A DNA stretch of 64,000 bases from Bacillota bacterium (GCA_023402845.1 JAEYFP010000005.1:1-64000), one strand, 5' to 3'. Shown: positions 17,973 to 27,081, numbered from the stretch's first letter. Notes: generated by a model not told the origin, from the letters alone. Program-made: numbers and translations.

Positions 17973-18687
17973 TTGCCTGTATATCGTCATACCGGCTTAT
18001 AATGAAGAGGAAACGATCCGTCAAGTCGTGGATGACTGGTATCCGGTCATTGAGAAGGCAGGAGCAGAAAGCAGGCTTGTGATTATCAATGACGGGAGCA
18101 GGGACAGCACGTATGAGGTGCTTTGTGAGTGCGCAAAAACACGCCCCGGTTTAGTTCCGATGACGAAGGAAAACAGCGGGCACGGCTCGACACTGCTGTA
18201 TGGTTATCAGTATGCACTGCTGCACGGTGCGGATTATGTGTTTCAGACCGATTCAGACGGTCAGACACTGCCGGGTGAATTTGCGGTATTCTGGGAACAA
18301 AGGGAGCAGTACGATATGCTGATCGGCTGTCGAAACAAGCGGGAGGACGGTTTTTCCCGCATTGTTGTGACAAAGGTGCTCAAATTAGTAATTAAGCTGT
18401 GCTTCAAGGTGTCAGTCAAGGATGCAAATACGCCGTTTCGGCTGATGAGGGCGCAGACGCTGAAAGCAGAGATCACTTATGTCCCGAAGGATTTCTTTTT
18501 ATCAAATGTTCTTTTAACCGTACTGTTTACAAAGCACGGCAGGCGTATTCTTTATATTCCGATCACATTCCGTCCGAGGCAGGGCGGCAAGAATTCTATC
18601 AATTTACCGCGGATTTTCAAGATCGGGAGGCAGTCCTTAAGCGATTTTCGTAAATTGAATAAAAAAATAGAGAGAGACAAAAAATAG
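17965..18687 (+). CDS. DPM1/GtrB-like polyprenyl-phosphate glycosyltransferase
   Basis: GT2 enzyme of 240 aa without transmembrane helices. YIVIPAYNEEETI begins the domain, INDGSRD follows, and QTDSDGQT carries the metal/nucleotide acidic motif. The later VKDANTPFRLMR and FRPRQGGKNSI are typical of dolichyl- or polyprenyl-phosphate sugar synthases. It would charge undecaprenyl phosphate with one sugar for the GT87-like enzyme upstream. The start at 17965 has an AGAGGAAAAG site; the in-frame TTG 45 nt upstream lies within the preceding gene and is less likely. GtrA follows after 15 bp, giving the classic GtrA/GtrB/GT-C trio. Confidence 0.85.
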   Translation: MGDCLYIVIPAYNEEETIRQVVDDWYPVIEKAGAESRLVIINDGSRDSTYEVLCECAKTRPGLVPMTKENSGHGSTLLYGYQYALLHGADYVFQTDSDGQTLPGEFAVFWEQREQYDMLIGCRNKREDGFSRIVVTKVLKLVIKLCFKVSVKDANTPFRLMRAQTLKAEITYVPKDFFLSNVLLTVLFTKHGRRILYIPITFRPRQGGKNSINLPRIFKIGRQSLSDFRKLNKKIERDKK

Positions 18688-18702
18688 AAAGAAGATTGGC
18701 AA

Positions 18703-19254
18703 ATGACAAGGATAGACAAGAAAAGAAAACTGGTAAAACAGATATTAAAGTTCGGAGTTGTGGGCGGAATTGCGTTTTTAATTGATTTTATCGTGTATTC
18801 CACCGTACTGAATCTGATCGACTGGGAGTATGGCTATCTTCTGGCGGGTGTGGCGGGCTTTACGATCTCACTGATTTTTAATTATCTTGCAAGTATGGCG
18901 TTTGTGTTCGTACGCAGGGATGGTGCCGACAAAAGAAGGGAATTTATTATTTTCCTCGTTTTGAGTCTGTTTGGGCTTGGCATCAATACGGTTGTGCTCT
19001 GGATTTGTATCGATATTGCCTATAACAACTGGCTATGGCTGCAGGCTGTGATGGAGAGCTTCAATGGTTTCCTCCACGGCATAGGATTTACGTTTGTGGA
19101 GAACGCGCGGGAGCTGGCTGCCTATTTTGCCAAGGTTATAGCAACAGGAATCGTTATGGTTTATAATTTTATCAGCAGAAAGCTGACGTTGGAAAAGAAG
19201 GATGATGAAGGTGAAGAAAACGGATCAGAAATGCAAAATGCAGAAACCACTTAG
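18703..19254 (+). CDS. GtrA family membrane protein
   Basis: A 183-aa protein with four hydrophobic segments. LKFGVVGGIAFLIDFIVYSTVL and ISLIFNYLASMAFVF are the family hallmarks. GtrA proteins are thought to flip polyprenyl-phosphate-linked sugars across the membrane for side-chain addition. It is slightly longer than usual because of an insertion in the third loop (about residues 110-145). It follows its likely GtrB partner. The 3' end overlaps the next coding region by up to 53 bp. Confidence 0.88.
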   Translation: MTRIDKKRKLVKQILKFGVVGGIAFLIDFIVYSTVLNLIDWEYGYLLAGVAGFTISLIFNYLASMAFVFVRRDGADKRREFIIFLVLSLFGLGINTVVLWICIDIAYNNWLWLQAVMESFNGFLHGIGFTFVENARELAAYFAKVIATGIVMVYNFISRKLTLEKKDDEGEENGSEMQNAETT

Positions 19255-20413
19255 ACAAAGGATGATCGGACTTCTTGCAGCCGCGCTGCTGCTTGGAGGC
19301 TTGTATGGCTGCGGCCGGGCGCAGGAAGCGCAGGAGGAAAATCAGTCGGAAAATTCGATCGTAACGGTTGAGCCGGAGACCGCGGCCGAGGAAGCGGTTT
19401 CGGAAAATACAGTATCGGGCGATGTGGTATCCTATTCCGCAATCCCGGTTGAGGAGGTTGCACCTTCGGTTTCCATCAATGTCGTTGCGGAGGAATCGGT
19501 ATCTTCGAATGAGGTTGTGGTAAAAACTGAGGACGGGAAGGTTGTCGTGGATCTTGTGATCTTTATGGGACAGAGCAATATGTCCGGCTGTGGCGGTGAT
19601 GCTGCCTATGCGCCGAAGGTGCCGGCGGGACATGGCTATGAATTCCGTGCGATTTCCGATCCGACAAGGCTTTATCCGATTACCGAGCCGTTCGGCTCTA
19701 ATGAAAACAATATCAACGGCATCATGGATTTGCCGGGTGCGAAACGCGGTTCTCTCATATCGTCGTTTGCCAACACGTATTATGCAGAGACGGGAGTGCC
19801 GATTGTAGCGGTATCGGCTTCTGCGGGCGGAACGGACACAGCTTACTGGCTGAGTTCATCTGTGACGAGCGATTTCAAGGAGCGCCAGGCGCGTGCACAG
19901 GTTTGGCTTGAGAGCAATGACTACTATATCCGCAGGCAGTATGTTATCTGGCTGCAGGGCGAATCGGATGCGGCAGACGGAATTACGTCGGAAAAATATA
20001 ATGAAAATATGGACAATATTATTCGCCCGCTGTTTATCGGCGGTGTGCAGAAGGTGTTTATGATTACGCCGGGACGCACGATTACACGTAATCAATATTT
20101 TAATGATATTATCAATGCACAGCTTGAGATGTGCAAGACGAGTGGCTATTATGCGCTCGCCACGACGGTGCTGAATGGCATCAGTACGGAATATATGGTA
20201 GATGAATGGCATTACAATCAATCGGCACTGAATCTCGTCGGCTCTGAAGCGGCAAAGAGCGCAGCTTATTATACAAATAACCAGAAGGAAATGTGCCTTT
20301 ACGATTATAAAAACCAGACGACGTTCATTCCGGGCGGATTTGACTATCCGGAGGATACGGTGGTGGAACCGGTTGACTTAAACAACAGCGGCATCTTGGA
20401 AAAGCTGCAGTAG
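19202..20413 (+). CDS. SGNH/sialate-O-acetylesterase-like lipoprotein
   Basis: A predicted surface lipoprotein: a basic N-terminus, a hydrophobic stretch (IGLLAAALLLGG) and lipobox LYGC. Then comes a Glu/Val/Ser-rich linker to about residue 110 and a SASA/DUF303-type SGNH hydrolase. VIFMGQSNMSG near 121 holds the nucleophile Ser, IWLQGESDA is block III, and DEWHYNQ near 334 gives the Asp-x-x-His. It would remove acyl groups from an extracellular glycan. Start choice is uncertain: 19202, 19205, 19238 and 19262 are all in frame, and only 19205 has a reasonably spaced AAGAAGG. The overlap with gtrA implies coupling. Confidence 0.8.
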   Translation: MMKVKKTDQKCKMQKPLRQRMIGLLAAALLLGGLYGCGRAQEAQEENQSENSIVTVEPETAAEEAVSENTVSGDVVSYSAIPVEEVAPSVSINVVAEESVSSNEVVVKTEDGKVVVDLVIFMGQSNMSGCGGDAAYAPKVPAGHGYEFRAISDPTRLYPITEPFGSNENNINGIMDLPGAKRGSLISSFANTYYAETGVPIVAVSASAGGTDTAYWLSSSVTSDFKERQARAQVWLESNDYYIRRQYVIWLQGESDAADGITSEKYNENMDNIIRPLFIGGVQKVFMITPGRTITRNQYFNDIINAQLEMCKTSGYYALATTVLNGISTEYMVDEWHYNQSALNLVGSEAAKSAAYYTNNQKEMCLYDYKNQTTFIPGGFDYPEDTVVEPVDLNNSGILEKLQ

Positions 20414-20419
20414 GCAGCT

Positions 20420-20448
20420 TGCGGAACAACGGCGCCGCAGACATTTTT
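20420..20448 (+). terminator. Weak hairpin plus T-run
   Basis: TGCGG (20420-20424) pairs with CCGCA (20435-20439), and six T residues follow at 20443-20448. The stem is only 5 bp, so it may attenuate rather than end transcription before the next glycosyltransferase gene. Confidence 0.3.
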
Positions 20449-20470
20449 TAATCTGGACAGGAGAGATACG

Positions 20471-21253
20471 ATGAAGGATAGGATACTGCTTTTTATACCG
20501 GCATATAATTGCCAGAAACAGATCATCAGAGTGCTCGGACAGCTTGATTCGGATATGATGCACTATATTACCGAGGTTATCGTTGTGAACAACCGAAGCA
20601 CGGATGATACGGAGCTTGTTGTGAAGGGCTTTATTGAACGGCATCCGGACGTTCCGGTAAAGCTTCTTAGAAATAAGGAGAATTACGGACTGGGAGGCTC
20701 CCATAAGGTCGCTTTTTCCTATGCGAAGGACCGGGGTTTTGATTATGTCATCGTCCTGCATGGAGATGATCAGGGGCGGCTGGAGGATTTTCTCCCGGTG
20801 TTAAGGACCCGTTACTATGCGAAGCATGACTGTGTGCTCGGCGCACGTTTTATGAGAGGTTCAAAACTTGAAGGCTATTCGGCATTTCGAACTTTCGGGA
20901 ATTTTGTTTATGATTTTTTGTTTGCGGCCGTTGTCAGAAAGCGAATCTTTGATCTCGGCTCGGGATTGAATATGTACAGTGTCAATATGCTGAAAAACGA
21001 ATATTATAAAAAATTTCCCGACAACTTGATGTTCAATTACTGCATGATTCTCGCAAGTGAGTACTACAGGCAGGATATTCACTTTTTCCCTGTTTCGTGG
21101 CGCGAGGAGGATCAGGTATCCAATGTGAAAATGGTCGATCAGGCCGTTACCGTATTGAAAATGCTGGCTGATTATTACAGGGATCCGGCAGTGATCAATA
21201 ACGACTACAGAGAAAAAGAAATAGAAACCTATGAGGCAGATATAATCGCATGA
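20471..21253 (+). CDS. GT2 glycosyltransferase, DPM1-like
   Basis: A 260-aa GT-A enzyme. It opens with ILLFIPAYNCQKQIIRVLGQL, followed by VVNNRSTDDT, YGLGGSHKVAF, and the acidic motif HGDDQGR near residue 98, where DPM1-type enzymes have DxDxQ. A hydrophobic stretch around FVYDFLFAAVV is followed by FDLGSGLNMY. It probably transfers a sugar to a polyprenyl-phosphate carrier. The ATG follows GGAGAGATACG. Its stop overlaps the start of the next membrane protein (ATGA, 21250-21253), which suggests the two act together. Confidence 0.8.
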   Translation: MKDRILLFIPAYNCQKQIIRVLGQLDSDMMHYITEVIVVNNRSTDDTELVVKGFIERHPDVPVKLLRNKENYGLGGSHKVAFSYAKDRGFDYVIVLHGDDQGRLEDFLPVLRTRYYAKHDCVLGARFMRGSKLEGYSAFRTFGNFVYDFLFAAVVRKRIFDLGSGLNMYSVNMLKNEYYKKFPDNLMFNYCMILASEYYRQDIHFFPVSWREEDQVSNVKMVDQAVTVLKMLADYYRDPAVINNDYREKEIETYEADIIA

Positions 21254-22017
21254 GAATGAATGGAATTTGGATGATACCGCTGCTGCTTGCCGGCTTTCTT
21301 GCGGTCCATCTTGTAAAGATGATGCGGCTGTACCTGGTGCTGCTCGAACAGAAAATAGAATTCAAACGGTTTGTGTCCGCGTATTTGCGGACAACGCTGT
21401 TGAATCTGCTCATCCCGTTTAAGCTCGGGGAGCTATACCGTGTTTACACCTTTTCCAGAATGACAGAAAGTGTGCAAATCGGTTTGTTCAGTGTAGTTGT
21501 GGACCGCTTTTTTGATACGATGGCACTCGTCCTCATTTTATTGCCGTTCCAGCTGCTTGTCTCAGGGCATCTCACACTGCCTGCATTGTTTCTTGCATTG
21601 TTTGTTATTGTGATTTTGTTTATATTTTGGATATTTCCATCGGTTTACGGATATCTGAACAACTATATTATTACAAGCCGCAGCTCCAAACGTTCACTCG
21701 CCGTGCTGCGGGGGCTGGATGTGTTAAAGCGCGGCTATGACTATGTGAAAGAACTTGTTTCGGGAAGGTATGCACTGATGCTTCTGCTGTCATTTTGCGC
21801 ATGGCTGTCGGAGAGCGCCGTTCTGTACGGTGTTGCGGGCCTTTATGGGATTCCGTTTACGACGGCGACATTTTCGGATTATATTTCTTCCATTCTTTCT
21901 GCGACTCATCATTCGCTTATGCGTATTTATACGTTTTGGAGCATTGTGCTGATATCAGCCTTTACGCTGGCGTCGCTCATTGCCCTGCTGTCTGCGCGGG
22001 CCAGAGGCAGAAAATGA
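21250..22017 (+). CDS. Lysylphosphatidylglycerol-synthase-TM-like membrane protein
   Basis: A 255-aa polytopic protein with about six hydrophobic segments. The block RTTLLNLLIPFKLGELYRVY followed by VVDRFFDTMALVLILLPFQ matches the core of the LPG_synthase_TM (UPF0104) family, which is proposed to flip lipids or lipid-linked sugars. There is no C-terminal aminoacyltransferase domain, so it is not an MprF. Its coupling to the preceding DPM1-like enzyme suggests it handles that enzyme's lipid-linked product (inference). Confidence 0.7.
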   Translation: MRMNGIWMIPLLLAGFLAVHLVKMMRLYLVLLEQKIEFKRFVSAYLRTTLLNLLIPFKLGELYRVYTFSRMTESVQIGLFSVVVDRFFDTMALVLILLPFQLLVSGHLTLPALFLALFVIVILFIFWIFPSVYGYLNNYIITSRSSKRSLAVLRGLDVLKRGYDYVKELVSGRYALMLLLSFCAWLSESAVLYGVAGLYGIPFTTATFSDYISSILSATHHSLMRIYTFWSIVLISAFTLASLIALLSARARGRK

Positions 22018-22045
22018 GTCATAGTTTAATTTTGGGGAGCAGATC

Positions 22046-23476
22046 ATGAAAAAGATCATTGTCATTTATGATGATTCGCGAAAGCCGAATCAGGAAATCA
22101 GAAATATCACAGGTAAAAAAAGCTTCGGCAATACGATTTTTAAACGGATTTCCTTAAAGAAACGTATGGAGGCTCTTTTGCTTAAGGAACCGGTTGTTGT
22201 CCGGTTTTTGGAGGCGGAGGCATTAAAGGGACAGAAGGAAATGACAGGGAGTGATGCAAAGCAAGTCGTCTTTCGGCTTTTCTCTGACTTTGGTATCGAT
22301 TCTAAGTCTTCACTTGGGATTTTGCTTAATAAGGCGTGTTATGTGAACAAAAATTATCGTGTTGTATGCGACGGGCGCACGGCGGCGGTCATTTACACCG
22401 ATTATGAACAATACCTGGCGGCACAGGATGAACAAACGGCGGAGAGTTTTGAGAAAATCGAGACGGATGTGTTTGCCGATTTGTCAAATGTCAGTCATTT
22501 CAGACAGTTTATTACAAGTGGTTTTGATGCGCGCTTTTTCAATGCGCTGTCGGGAGATAATTACACAGTGGTAAAGCGCTCGAACAACGCCGGGAAGCTG
22601 CGTGCCGAGTATGAATTTTATGCACTGCTTCCCGATGAGATGAAAATGTGGTTTGTGATGCCGTTTGATTATAAGGAGGAGGATAACAATGCTTCCTATA
22701 CGATGCAGCGATATCATATGACGGATCTTGCGATTCGCTATGTGCATGGGGCGATCACCGAGGAAGAATTCGAGGATATTTTGGAAAAACTGTTTCATTT
22801 CATCCGCACGAGGAAGCAGAAGCAAGTTTTGGCGGAAGAATACGAACAGGCAGCAGAAAAGCTTTATATCGGCAAGGTGGAAAGCCGCCTCCAAAGACTG
22901 AAGGAATTGCCGCAGTTTGATTCTATAGAAGCCCTCCTGAAAGCAGGGACAACTTATAACGGGATTGATGCGGTGCTTGAGGCATACAAACAGATTTATG
23001 GAAAAATCACAGCGGGCAGGCATTTTCAGACCGTTCTGGTGGCGGGACACGGTGATCTATGTTTTTCTAATATTTTGTACGGAAGAGAAGCGTCTCTTTT
23101 AAAGCTCATCGACCCTAAGGGAGCGACGGATGAGGCATCTCTTTACATGAATCCTTACTATGATCTGGCGAAACTGTCGCATTCCATCTGCGGAAGCTAT
23201 GATTATTTTAACAGCGGTCTCTTTGAAATTGAGCTTGATGAGCATATGCGGTTCCGGCTGACAGTGGATTGTGACAATGAGCGCTATATCCGCATATTTA
23301 AAGAGTATCTGAAAAACAATGATCTGGACTACAGGCTGATCAGGCTGTATGAGGCATCCTTGTTTTTATCAATGCTGCCGCTGCATATTGACAGAGAAAA
23401 AAAGGTGTTTGCATTTTTACTGAATGCGCTGAACATTCTTGAAGAACTGGGGGAAAACGAATGCTTGAAGGAATGA
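22046..23476 (+). CDS. Aminoglycoside/choline-kinase-like phosphotransferase
   Basis: A 476-aa soluble protein with a C-terminal APH-type kinase fold: catalytic loop GHGDLCFSNILYG (about 334-346) and metal-binding IDPKGA (about 355). The N-terminal 180 residues are less clear but include a nucleotide-binding-like GDNYTVVKRSNNAGKLRAEYEFY, where the Lys could be the ATP-binding residue. It is the first gene of a tight kinase/HAD phosphatase/nucleotidyltransferase trio and probably phosphorylates a small molecule destined for NDP activation. The substrate is unknown. Confidence 0.72.
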   Translation: MKKIIVIYDDSRKPNQEIRNITGKKSFGNTIFKRISLKKRMEALLLKEPVVVRFLEAEALKGQKEMTGSDAKQVVFRLFSDFGIDSKSSLGILLNKACYVNKNYRVVCDGRTAAVIYTDYEQYLAAQDEQTAESFEKIETDVFADLSNVSHFRQFITSGFDARFFNALSGDNYTVVKRSNNAGKLRAEYEFYALLPDEMKMWFVMPFDYKEEDNNASYTMQRYHMTDLAIRYVHGAITEEEFEDILEKLFHFIRTRKQKQVLAEEYEQAAEKLYIGKVESRLQRLKELPQFDSIEALLKAGTTYNGIDAVLEAYKQIYGKITAGRHFQTVLVAGHGDLCFSNILYGREASLLKLIDPKGATDEASLYMNPYYDLAKLSHSICGSYDYFNSGLFEIELDEHMRFRLTVDCDNERYIRIFKEYLKNNDLDYRLIRLYEASLFLSMLPLHIDREKKVFAFLLNALNILEELGENECLKE

Positions 23477-23853
23477 GCTTTATTTTTGATATTGACGGGA
23501 CAATCTGCCCGATTAAGAAAAAAGACGAGCAATATGCCGACCTGATCCCATATCCCGAAATGGTCGGAAAAATCCGTGCTTATAAGGATCAGGGCGCGAA
23601 AATTATTTTATTTACATCCCGGAATATGAACAGTTATCAGGGAAATATCGGCATGATTAACGCAAATACTGCAAAAATTATTCTGGCATGGCTGGAGAAA
23701 TGGAAAATTCCTTATGATGAAATCATATACGGAAAGCCGTGGCCGGGACATCGGGGCTTTTATGTCGACGATCGGACCGTGCGTCCGGATGAATTTCTGA
23801 AGCTGTCCGTAGAGGATCTGGATGAATTGTGTAAAAAAAGCAGGTGTGATTAA
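23461..23853 (+). CDS. Small HAD-family phosphatase, capsule-type
   Basis: A 130-aa HAD hydrolase without a cap domain. FDIDGTICPI carries the nucleophile and acid/base Asp residues, FTSRNM is motif II, and KPWPGHRGFYVDDRTVRPDEF holds the Lys and acidic motifs III/IV. Proteins of this size recur in capsule loci beside nucleotidyltransferases. It overlaps the kinase gene by 16 bp and ends directly before the next start. A start at 23473 is possible, but 23461 has the better GGGGGA site. Confidence 0.8.
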   Translation: MLEGMSFIFDIDGTICPIKKKDEQYADLIPYPEMVGKIRAYKDQGAKIILFTSRNMNSYQGNIGMINANTAKIILAWLEKWKIPYDEIIYGKPWPGHRGFYVDDRTVRPDEFLKLSVEDLDELCKKSRCD

Positions 23854-24597
23854 ATGATGGAAGTCGTAATTACAATGGCGGGCATCGGCTCCCGGTTTAT
23901 AAAGGCGGGTTACCGGGTACCGAAATATCAGATTGAGGCATGCGGCAGGACGCTGTTTGAGTGGTCTATGGAAAGCCTTGCCGGTCTTTATGAGGAATCG
24001 AATACATATTTTTTTATTGTGCGCAGAGAGGATGATGCCTCCGGCTTCATTACGGAAAAATGCCGGGCAGCAGGAATTCGAAAGGTCAGGGTGATTGAGC
24101 TTGACAAACAGACTGACGGACAGGCGACAACCGCGATGCTTGCAAAGGAATATTGGAATAAAAACGAGCCGCTGCTCATTTATAATATTGATACGTATGT
24201 GGAGGCCGGTGAAATGCAGACAGAGCAGTTTGCCGGGGACGGTTTTATTCCATGCTTTCACGCAGAAGGAAATCACTGGAGCTTCGTGAAACTGGACGGA
24301 GAAGGGAAAGCGGTTGAGGTGCGGGAAAAGCAGCGCATTTCCGACAACTGCACGCTGGGCGCTTACTATTTTAAAAGCTGCGGTTTATATGAACGGCTTT
24401 ACGAGGAATATTATTCGGGAAATGAGAATCTTGAAAAGGGCGAAAAATATGTGGCGCCGCTCTATAACTATTTGATCGGACAAGGCGGCGAGGTCAGGAT
24501 CTCGGTAATTGATAAAAAAAAGGTGCATGTGCTTGGGACACCGGAGGAATTGCAGGTATTTCAGAATGAATATCAAAATTGCCAATCGGCTGAATAA
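23854..24597 (+). CDS. Sugar/alcohol-phosphate nucleotidyltransferase
   Basis: A 247-aa NTP-transferase-fold enzyme. MAGIGSRFIKAGYRVPKYQI is the signature nucleotide-binding loop with the conserved Arg and Lys. IYNIDTYV near residue 109 stands where the metal-binding Asp is found. It is shorter than RfbA and lacks the C-terminal WLDTG block, resembling LicC- or Campylobacter-capsule-type enzymes that often use CTP. With the adjacent kinase and phosphatase it would activate a small phosphorylated modifier for transfer to the glycan. Confidence 0.78.
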   Translation: MMEVVITMAGIGSRFIKAGYRVPKYQIEACGRTLFEWSMESLAGLYEESNTYFFIVRREDDASGFITEKCRAAGIRKVRVIELDKQTDGQATTAMLAKEYWNKNEPLLIYNIDTYVEAGEMQTEQFAGDGFIPCFHAEGNHWSFVKLDGEGKAVEVREKQRISDNCTLGAYYFKSCGLYERLYEEYYSGNENLEKGEKYVAPLYNYLIGQGGEVRISVIDKKKVHVLGTPEELQVFQNEYQNCQSAE

Positions 24598-26032
24598 ACA
24601 GAATATCGAACGGGGCATTCATTATTTAAAGCGCAACGGCCTTTATGAGACGTTTTATAAGGCGTTGGAACGGCTGAACCGGGATGGGGATGAGGAGGAT
24701 TATTCCCGGCTGTTTACAAGCTCCCTGCCTACGCGGGAGGAGCTTGAGGAGCAGCGCGGGAGCAGTTTTACACACCGCTACAAAATCAGTATTCTCGTGC
24801 CGGCCTATGAGACAGATGTAGGATTTTTAGAACAGATGCTGGAATCGGTGATCCATCAGACATATGATAACTGGGAGCTTTGCATTGCCGACGGCAGTGC
24901 GGGCGATCAGGTCAAAAAAACGGTTATGGGGATGATTGGCCGGTTTGGGGATCTTACAGGCTGCAATCGGATTAAATACCAGAAGCTTGAAAAGAATCTG
25001 GGTATTTCGGAGAATACAAATGCGGCCCTTGCGATGGCGACAGGCGAATATATCGGTCTGCTTGACCATGACGATCTGCTTGTGCCGAGCGCACTGTATG
25101 AGGTGATGTCAGCCCTAGAGGCGGGGCTTTACAGAGAAGGAAATGTTTATCAAAACCGAATCAGCGCGATTTATTCCGATGAAGACAAAATCGATGCGGC
25201 CGGAAAAACCTACTTTGACTACCATAAAAAGCCGGAATTTGATATTGATCTGCTTAGAAGCAATAATTATATCTGCCATTTCTTTGTCGTGCGTTCGGAA
25301 CTGGCTGAACATACGGGTGGCTTTTTGAGTGAATATAACGGTGCTCAGGATCACGATTTCATTTTTCGATGTGTGGAAAATCTATCGCCGCAGGAGGTAC
25401 ACCATATTCCGAAGGTGCTTTACCACTGGCGCGCGCATGAAACATCCACAGCGGATAATCCGGAGAGTAAGATTTATGCCTACGAGGCCGGAAAGAGGGC
25501 GATTGAAGACCATTTAGAACGGATGGGACTGGAGGCGGAGGTGATCTATACACCGCATCTGGGTTTTTTCAGGGTAAAATATATGGTGCGAAATGCCAGG
25601 GTGCGCCTCATTTCCAAGGAAGCCTGGGATGTCATGACAAGAGAAGATATTGACGGCATCGAGGAGGATTATATTATGATCCTTGCCGATAATTTAAAAC
25701 CTCTGACAAAGGATTGGCAGGCAGAGCTTGCGAGTAACCTTGAGAGGAAAGAGGTTGGCGCCGTAGGCGGAAAAATCTATGATAAAAATTTTAGGATTGA
25801 GAGCGCCGGTTATTCAAGAAATGATGAAGGAAGACTTGTCGCAAATTTCAGATGTATGAACGGGCATTATTCCGGGTACCTGCACCGCGCGTCTTTGCAG
25901 CAGCAGGTGGAGGGAGTCGCTCTTGACTGTATGATGATTAAAAAGAAGGCAATTGAGGGCGAAGAGAAGCTGACAATGTCCAAGGATTATATTGTCGTAT
26001 ATGATCCGTATGCGGAATTTAAAAGAAAGTAA
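24566..26032 (+). CDS. GT2 glycosyltransferase with an eroded second domain
   Basis: A 488-aa protein. The N-terminal GT2 domain is intact: ISILVPAYETDV near 74, LLDHDDLL near 166, IYSDEDKI, NNYICHFFVVRSEL, AQDHDFIFRC and LYHWRAHETSTA. It is closely similar in layout to the first domain of the protein at 12956. From about residue 372, ADNLKPLTKDW, VGAVGGKIYD and ALDCMMIKKKAI match a GT2 second domain lacking its nucleotide-binding half and final acidic motif. The start at 24566 overlaps the previous gene by 32 bp; 57 upstream in-frame bases encode an unrelated sequence. Confidence 0.83.
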   Translation: MNIKIANRLNKQNIERGIHYLKRNGLYETFYKALERLNRDGDEEDYSRLFTSSLPTREELEEQRGSSFTHRYKISILVPAYETDVGFLEQMLESVIHQTYDNWELCIADGSAGDQVKKTVMGMIGRFGDLTGCNRIKYQKLEKNLGISENTNAALAMATGEYIGLLDHDDLLVPSALYEVMSALEAGLYREGNVYQNRISAIYSDEDKIDAAGKTYFDYHKKPEFDIDLLRSNNYICHFFVVRSELAEHTGGFLSEYNGAQDHDFIFRCVENLSPQEVHHIPKVLYHWRAHETSTADNPESKIYAYEAGKRAIEDHLERMGLEAEVIYTPHLGFFRVKYMVRNARVRLISKEAWDVMTREDIDGIEEDYIMILADNLKPLTKDWQAELASNLERKEVGAVGGKIYDKNFRIESAGYSRNDEGRLVANFRCMNGHYSGYLHRASLQQQVEGVALDCMMIKKKAIEGEEKLTMSKDYIVVYDPYAEFKRK

Positions 26033-26046
26033 CAGGCAGGTGGGGA

Positions 26047-27003
26047 ATGGCACAGATCACAATTATTATACCAAATTATAACGGAACGGCTTATATTGAG
26101 GATTGCCTGAATTCTCTGAGGGAGCAGACCTACCGGGAATTTACAGTCTGTGTTATAGACAATGATTCTAAGGATGGCAGCGCGGAAATTGTGGAGCAGA
26201 AATTCCCGGAGGTGACGCTTGTGCGCCTGTCTCAGAATTTTGGCTTTTCCCGTGCAGTGAATGAAGGTATCAAACGGACAAATGTGCCTTATGTTATTTT
26301 GCTGAACAACGATACGAAAGCAGAACCGGATTTTGTGAAGGAACTGTATGAGGCAATCATAAAGGATGAACGTATATTTTCAGTCGGCGCCAAAATGCTG
26401 CAGATGCACAACCCCCAGTTGATTGATGATGCGGGGGATCTGTATTGTGCTCTCGGATGGGCATTTGCACTTGGAAAGGACTTGAATAAGCGGCATTATG
26501 AGAAAGAGGCCGACGTGTTTTCAGCCTGTGCGGGCGCGGCTATTTACCGCAGAGCGCTGTTTGAGCAGTTCGGCTATTTTGACGAATTCCATTTTTCATA
26601 TCTGGAGGATGTGGATGTCGGCTATCGGGCCAGAATCAGCGGCTACAAAAACCGTTATACCCCGAAGGCCGTTGTCTACCATGCCGGCAGCGGCGTGACC
26701 GGCTCGCGCTACAATCCTTTTAAAATCAGGCTGGCCGCGCGCAACAGCTGGTATGTGATCTATAAAAATATGCCGATGGGACAAATCATTTTGAATCTTC
26801 CGTTTCTTCTGGTCGGATTTGGGGTCAAAGCGCTGTTTTTTCTATTCAAAGGCTATGGAAGAGAGTATCTTTCCGGTATGAAACGGGGCTATCTTATGTG
26901 CACGCAGGGAAAAAAATACCCATATTCGGCGCGCTACTTTAAAAATTATGTACGCATTCAACTGGAACTTTGGCTCAATTTGTTCAGGCGGGTGTTTGGC
27001 TGA
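26047..27003 (+). CDS. GT2 glycosyltransferase, rhamnosyltransferase-like
   Basis: A 318-aa GT-A enzyme of the WbbL/rhamnosyltransferase type. It has ITIIIPNYNGTAYIEDCL at the N-terminus, VIDNDSKDGS, ILLNNDTKAEPDF near 85, and SYLEDVDVGYRARI followed by VYHAGSGVTGSRYNPF. A hydrophobic segment near residues 240-262 (MGQIILNLPFLLVGFGVKALFFL) may anchor it to the membrane. The ATG follows AGGTGGGGA 14 bp after the previous stop. It ends the first transcription block; a new promoter lies just downstream. Confidence 0.87.
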   Translation: MAQITIIIPNYNGTAYIEDCLNSLREQTYREFTVCVIDNDSKDGSAEIVEQKFPEVTLVRLSQNFGFSRAVNEGIKRTNVPYVILLNNDTKAEPDFVKELYEAIIKDERIFSVGAKMLQMHNPQLIDDAGDLYCALGWAFALGKDLNKRHYEKEADVFSACAGAAIYRRALFEQFGYFDEFHFSYLEDVDVGYRARISGYKNRYTPKAVVYHAGSGVTGSRYNPFKIRLAARNSWYVIYKNMPMGQIILNLPFLLVGFGVKALFFLFKGYGREYLSGMKRGYLMCTQGKKYPYSARYFKNYVRIQLELWLNLFRRVFG

Positions 27004-27052
27004 AAATAGAATTTTTTAAGAGTTTTTTAAGAAATTGGTTAGGGGATATTTG

Positions 27053-27081
27053 TTGCCCTTTGAGGCGATTTATTGTATATT
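27053..27081 (+). promoter_or_regulatory. Internal promoter before the glycosylphosphotransferase gene
   Basis: TTGCCC (27053-27058) and TATATT (27076-27081) are separated by 17 bp, with four and five of six consensus matches. It lies in the only sizeable gap (about 150 bp) of the polysaccharide locus, giving the initiation and attachment genes separate expression. Confidence 0.5.
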
